A DNA stretch of 6,374 nucleotides from Planctomycetaceae bacterium. GTDB lineage: Bacteria > Planctomycetota > Planctomycetia > Pirellulales > Pirellulaceae. Position 1 is the stretch's first letter; every line of letters begins with the position of its first letter. This document shows, piece by piece, positions 5,789 to 6,374 of the stretch. A program made the position numbers and the translations under genes. The stretch covers positions 1 to 6,374 of the forward strand of contig JAHEAM010000229.1 in NCBI GenBank assembly GCA_024642765.1, given 5' to 3'. The notes beneath the pieces were generated by a model, which worked only from the letters and a program-made list of their open reading frames with translations, was not told where the DNA came from and did no database searches.

Positions 5789-6374
5789 ATGTTCAGCCAT
5801 TACCACAACTCATCTCCGATTATAACGGCGTCGCCGCTCTTTGCGATCGTTGCCTTCGCGTTTGCGTTTCAGTTGCATTTGGTTGCTTCATTCGCCGGAG
5901 TGCAAATCGATCGGGCAGGGGGGAGAGGATATGAAGTCGCGACCTGGCGATTGCGTTCGACGGATACGAAAATTTCTCCCACCTCCTGGGACATTCGAAC
6001 GGAAACGAACACCGATGCGGATCCGACGCTTCCAAGCAATTGGGAACGCGTCAGTTTTGTTTGCGGGTCAGGGAGTGAAGTCTTATTGGGTATTCCGGTC
6101 GAGCCAACCTTGGTGATCCCAGAGTTGACTTGCGAATTGTCTGTAGCCAGCGAGCAAGAGTTTGCACAACTGTTCGTTGAGGTTACCTTTCCAAATACGC
6201 CTTCACCGACCGATGATGGTCCACTCAAAGCTCTGGTCCGCGGCCCGACGATCCAAACCGCTGCATGGCAGAGACTGAAATTTGGTTCCAAAACCTTGTC
6301 CATCGCCGAGGCTCTCGACGAAACAGTTTGGATTTTGCGAGGCAAGTATGGGATTCCGATTGACAGGAACCAAG
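5789..6374 (+). CDS. N-terminal part of a large exported protein, planctomycete hypothetical family (3' truncated by window edge)
   Basis: From ATG 5789 the frame stays open to the last base: 195 codons plus one base, with no stop. The first 36 residues form a signal peptide: polar MFSHYHNSS, a hydrophobic core at about 15-34 (PLFAIVAFAFAFQLHLVA) and a probable cleavage at ASFA/G. The mature part begins with GYEVATWRLRSTDT and SNWERVSFVCGSGSEVLLG. It continues with alternating hydrophobic/polar segments (LTCELSVASEQ, AQLFVEVTFP, LKALVRGP, WQRLKFG) that suggest a beta-sandwich, carbohydrate-binding-like module. It then reaches WILRGKYGIPIDRNQ at the edge. The pattern of strand, RG, W-Q-x-L and a following helical segment resembles, from memory, large secreted or membrane planctomycete proteins. 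That resemblance is unverified. There is no clear Shine-Dalgarno. Upstream in-frame TTG codons (5699, 5702) exist, but the signal peptide favours 5789. The gene is divergent from the one at 5227-5502, with a 286-base gap in which no promoter could be placed. Confidence 0.8.
   Translation, partial: MFSHYHNSSPIITASPLFAIVAFAFAFQLHLVASFAGVQIDRAGGRGYEVATWRLRSTDTKISPTSWDIRTETNTDADPTLPSNWERVSFVCGSGSEVLLGIPVEPTLVIPELTCELSVASEQEFAQLFVEVTFPNTPSPTDDGPLKALVRGPTIQTAAWQRLKFGSKTLSIAEALDETVWILRGKYGIPIDRNQ

Noticed and set aside
5820..6345. Minus-strand and alternate-frame open stretches across the right end
   Set aside because: They overlap the frame from ATG 5789, which has a signal peptide, beta-strand pattern and no stop to the window edge.

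Overview
The window looks like a chromosomal segment from a planctomycete, most likely of the Pirellulaceae type (Rhodopirellula and relatives). This rests on protein architecture. The sigma-70 factor has an acidic N-terminus and a long linker between regions 1.2 and 2. The Hanks-type kinase has the N-terminal helical extension common in planctomycete kinases, including a 'LxxREMLTNWQIQRLMEGHRRGYFYG' style lead-in. A membrane protein carries an N-terminal CxxC/CxxC zinc ribbon. An exported protein at the right edge resembles a planctomycete-restricted family. The genus assignment is inference. No mobile element, CRISPR array, rRNA or tRNA was seen.

Layout, left to right. Bases 2-67 hold the last 21 codons of a + strand gene that enters from outside. 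A perfect 12-bp hairpin with a T-tract on the minus strand (95-127) ends the convergent sigma-70 gene (155-1735, minus). That gene starts at a TTG codon with a good Shine-Dalgarno. About 1.2 kb without a convincing gene follows (1736-2925). A + strand gene then encodes a small zinc-ribbon protein with two membrane segments (2926-3480). Its stop codon directly abuts the stop of the convergent serine/threonine kinase gene (3481-4992, minus). The kinase ends in a receiver-like domain that has lost its phosphorylation site. A plausible sigma-70 promoter (5091-5119) lies upstream of it. A 12-bp inverted repeat (5154-5193) is placed to terminate the small helical-protein gene at 5227-5502 (minus). 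Divergent from that gene, and running off the right edge, an exported protein gene begins at ATG 5789; it is open to the last base.

The genes do not form one operon: strands alternate and the intergenic gaps are large. The common theme is regulation: a primary-type sigma factor, a cytosolic Ser/Thr kinase with a pseudo-receiver, and small proteins of unknown role. The sequence itself shows no functional link between them. The most notable items are the kinase/pseudo-receiver fusion with its altered activation segment, the long empty divergent region between the sigma and zinc-ribbon genes, and the partial exported protein at the right edge.
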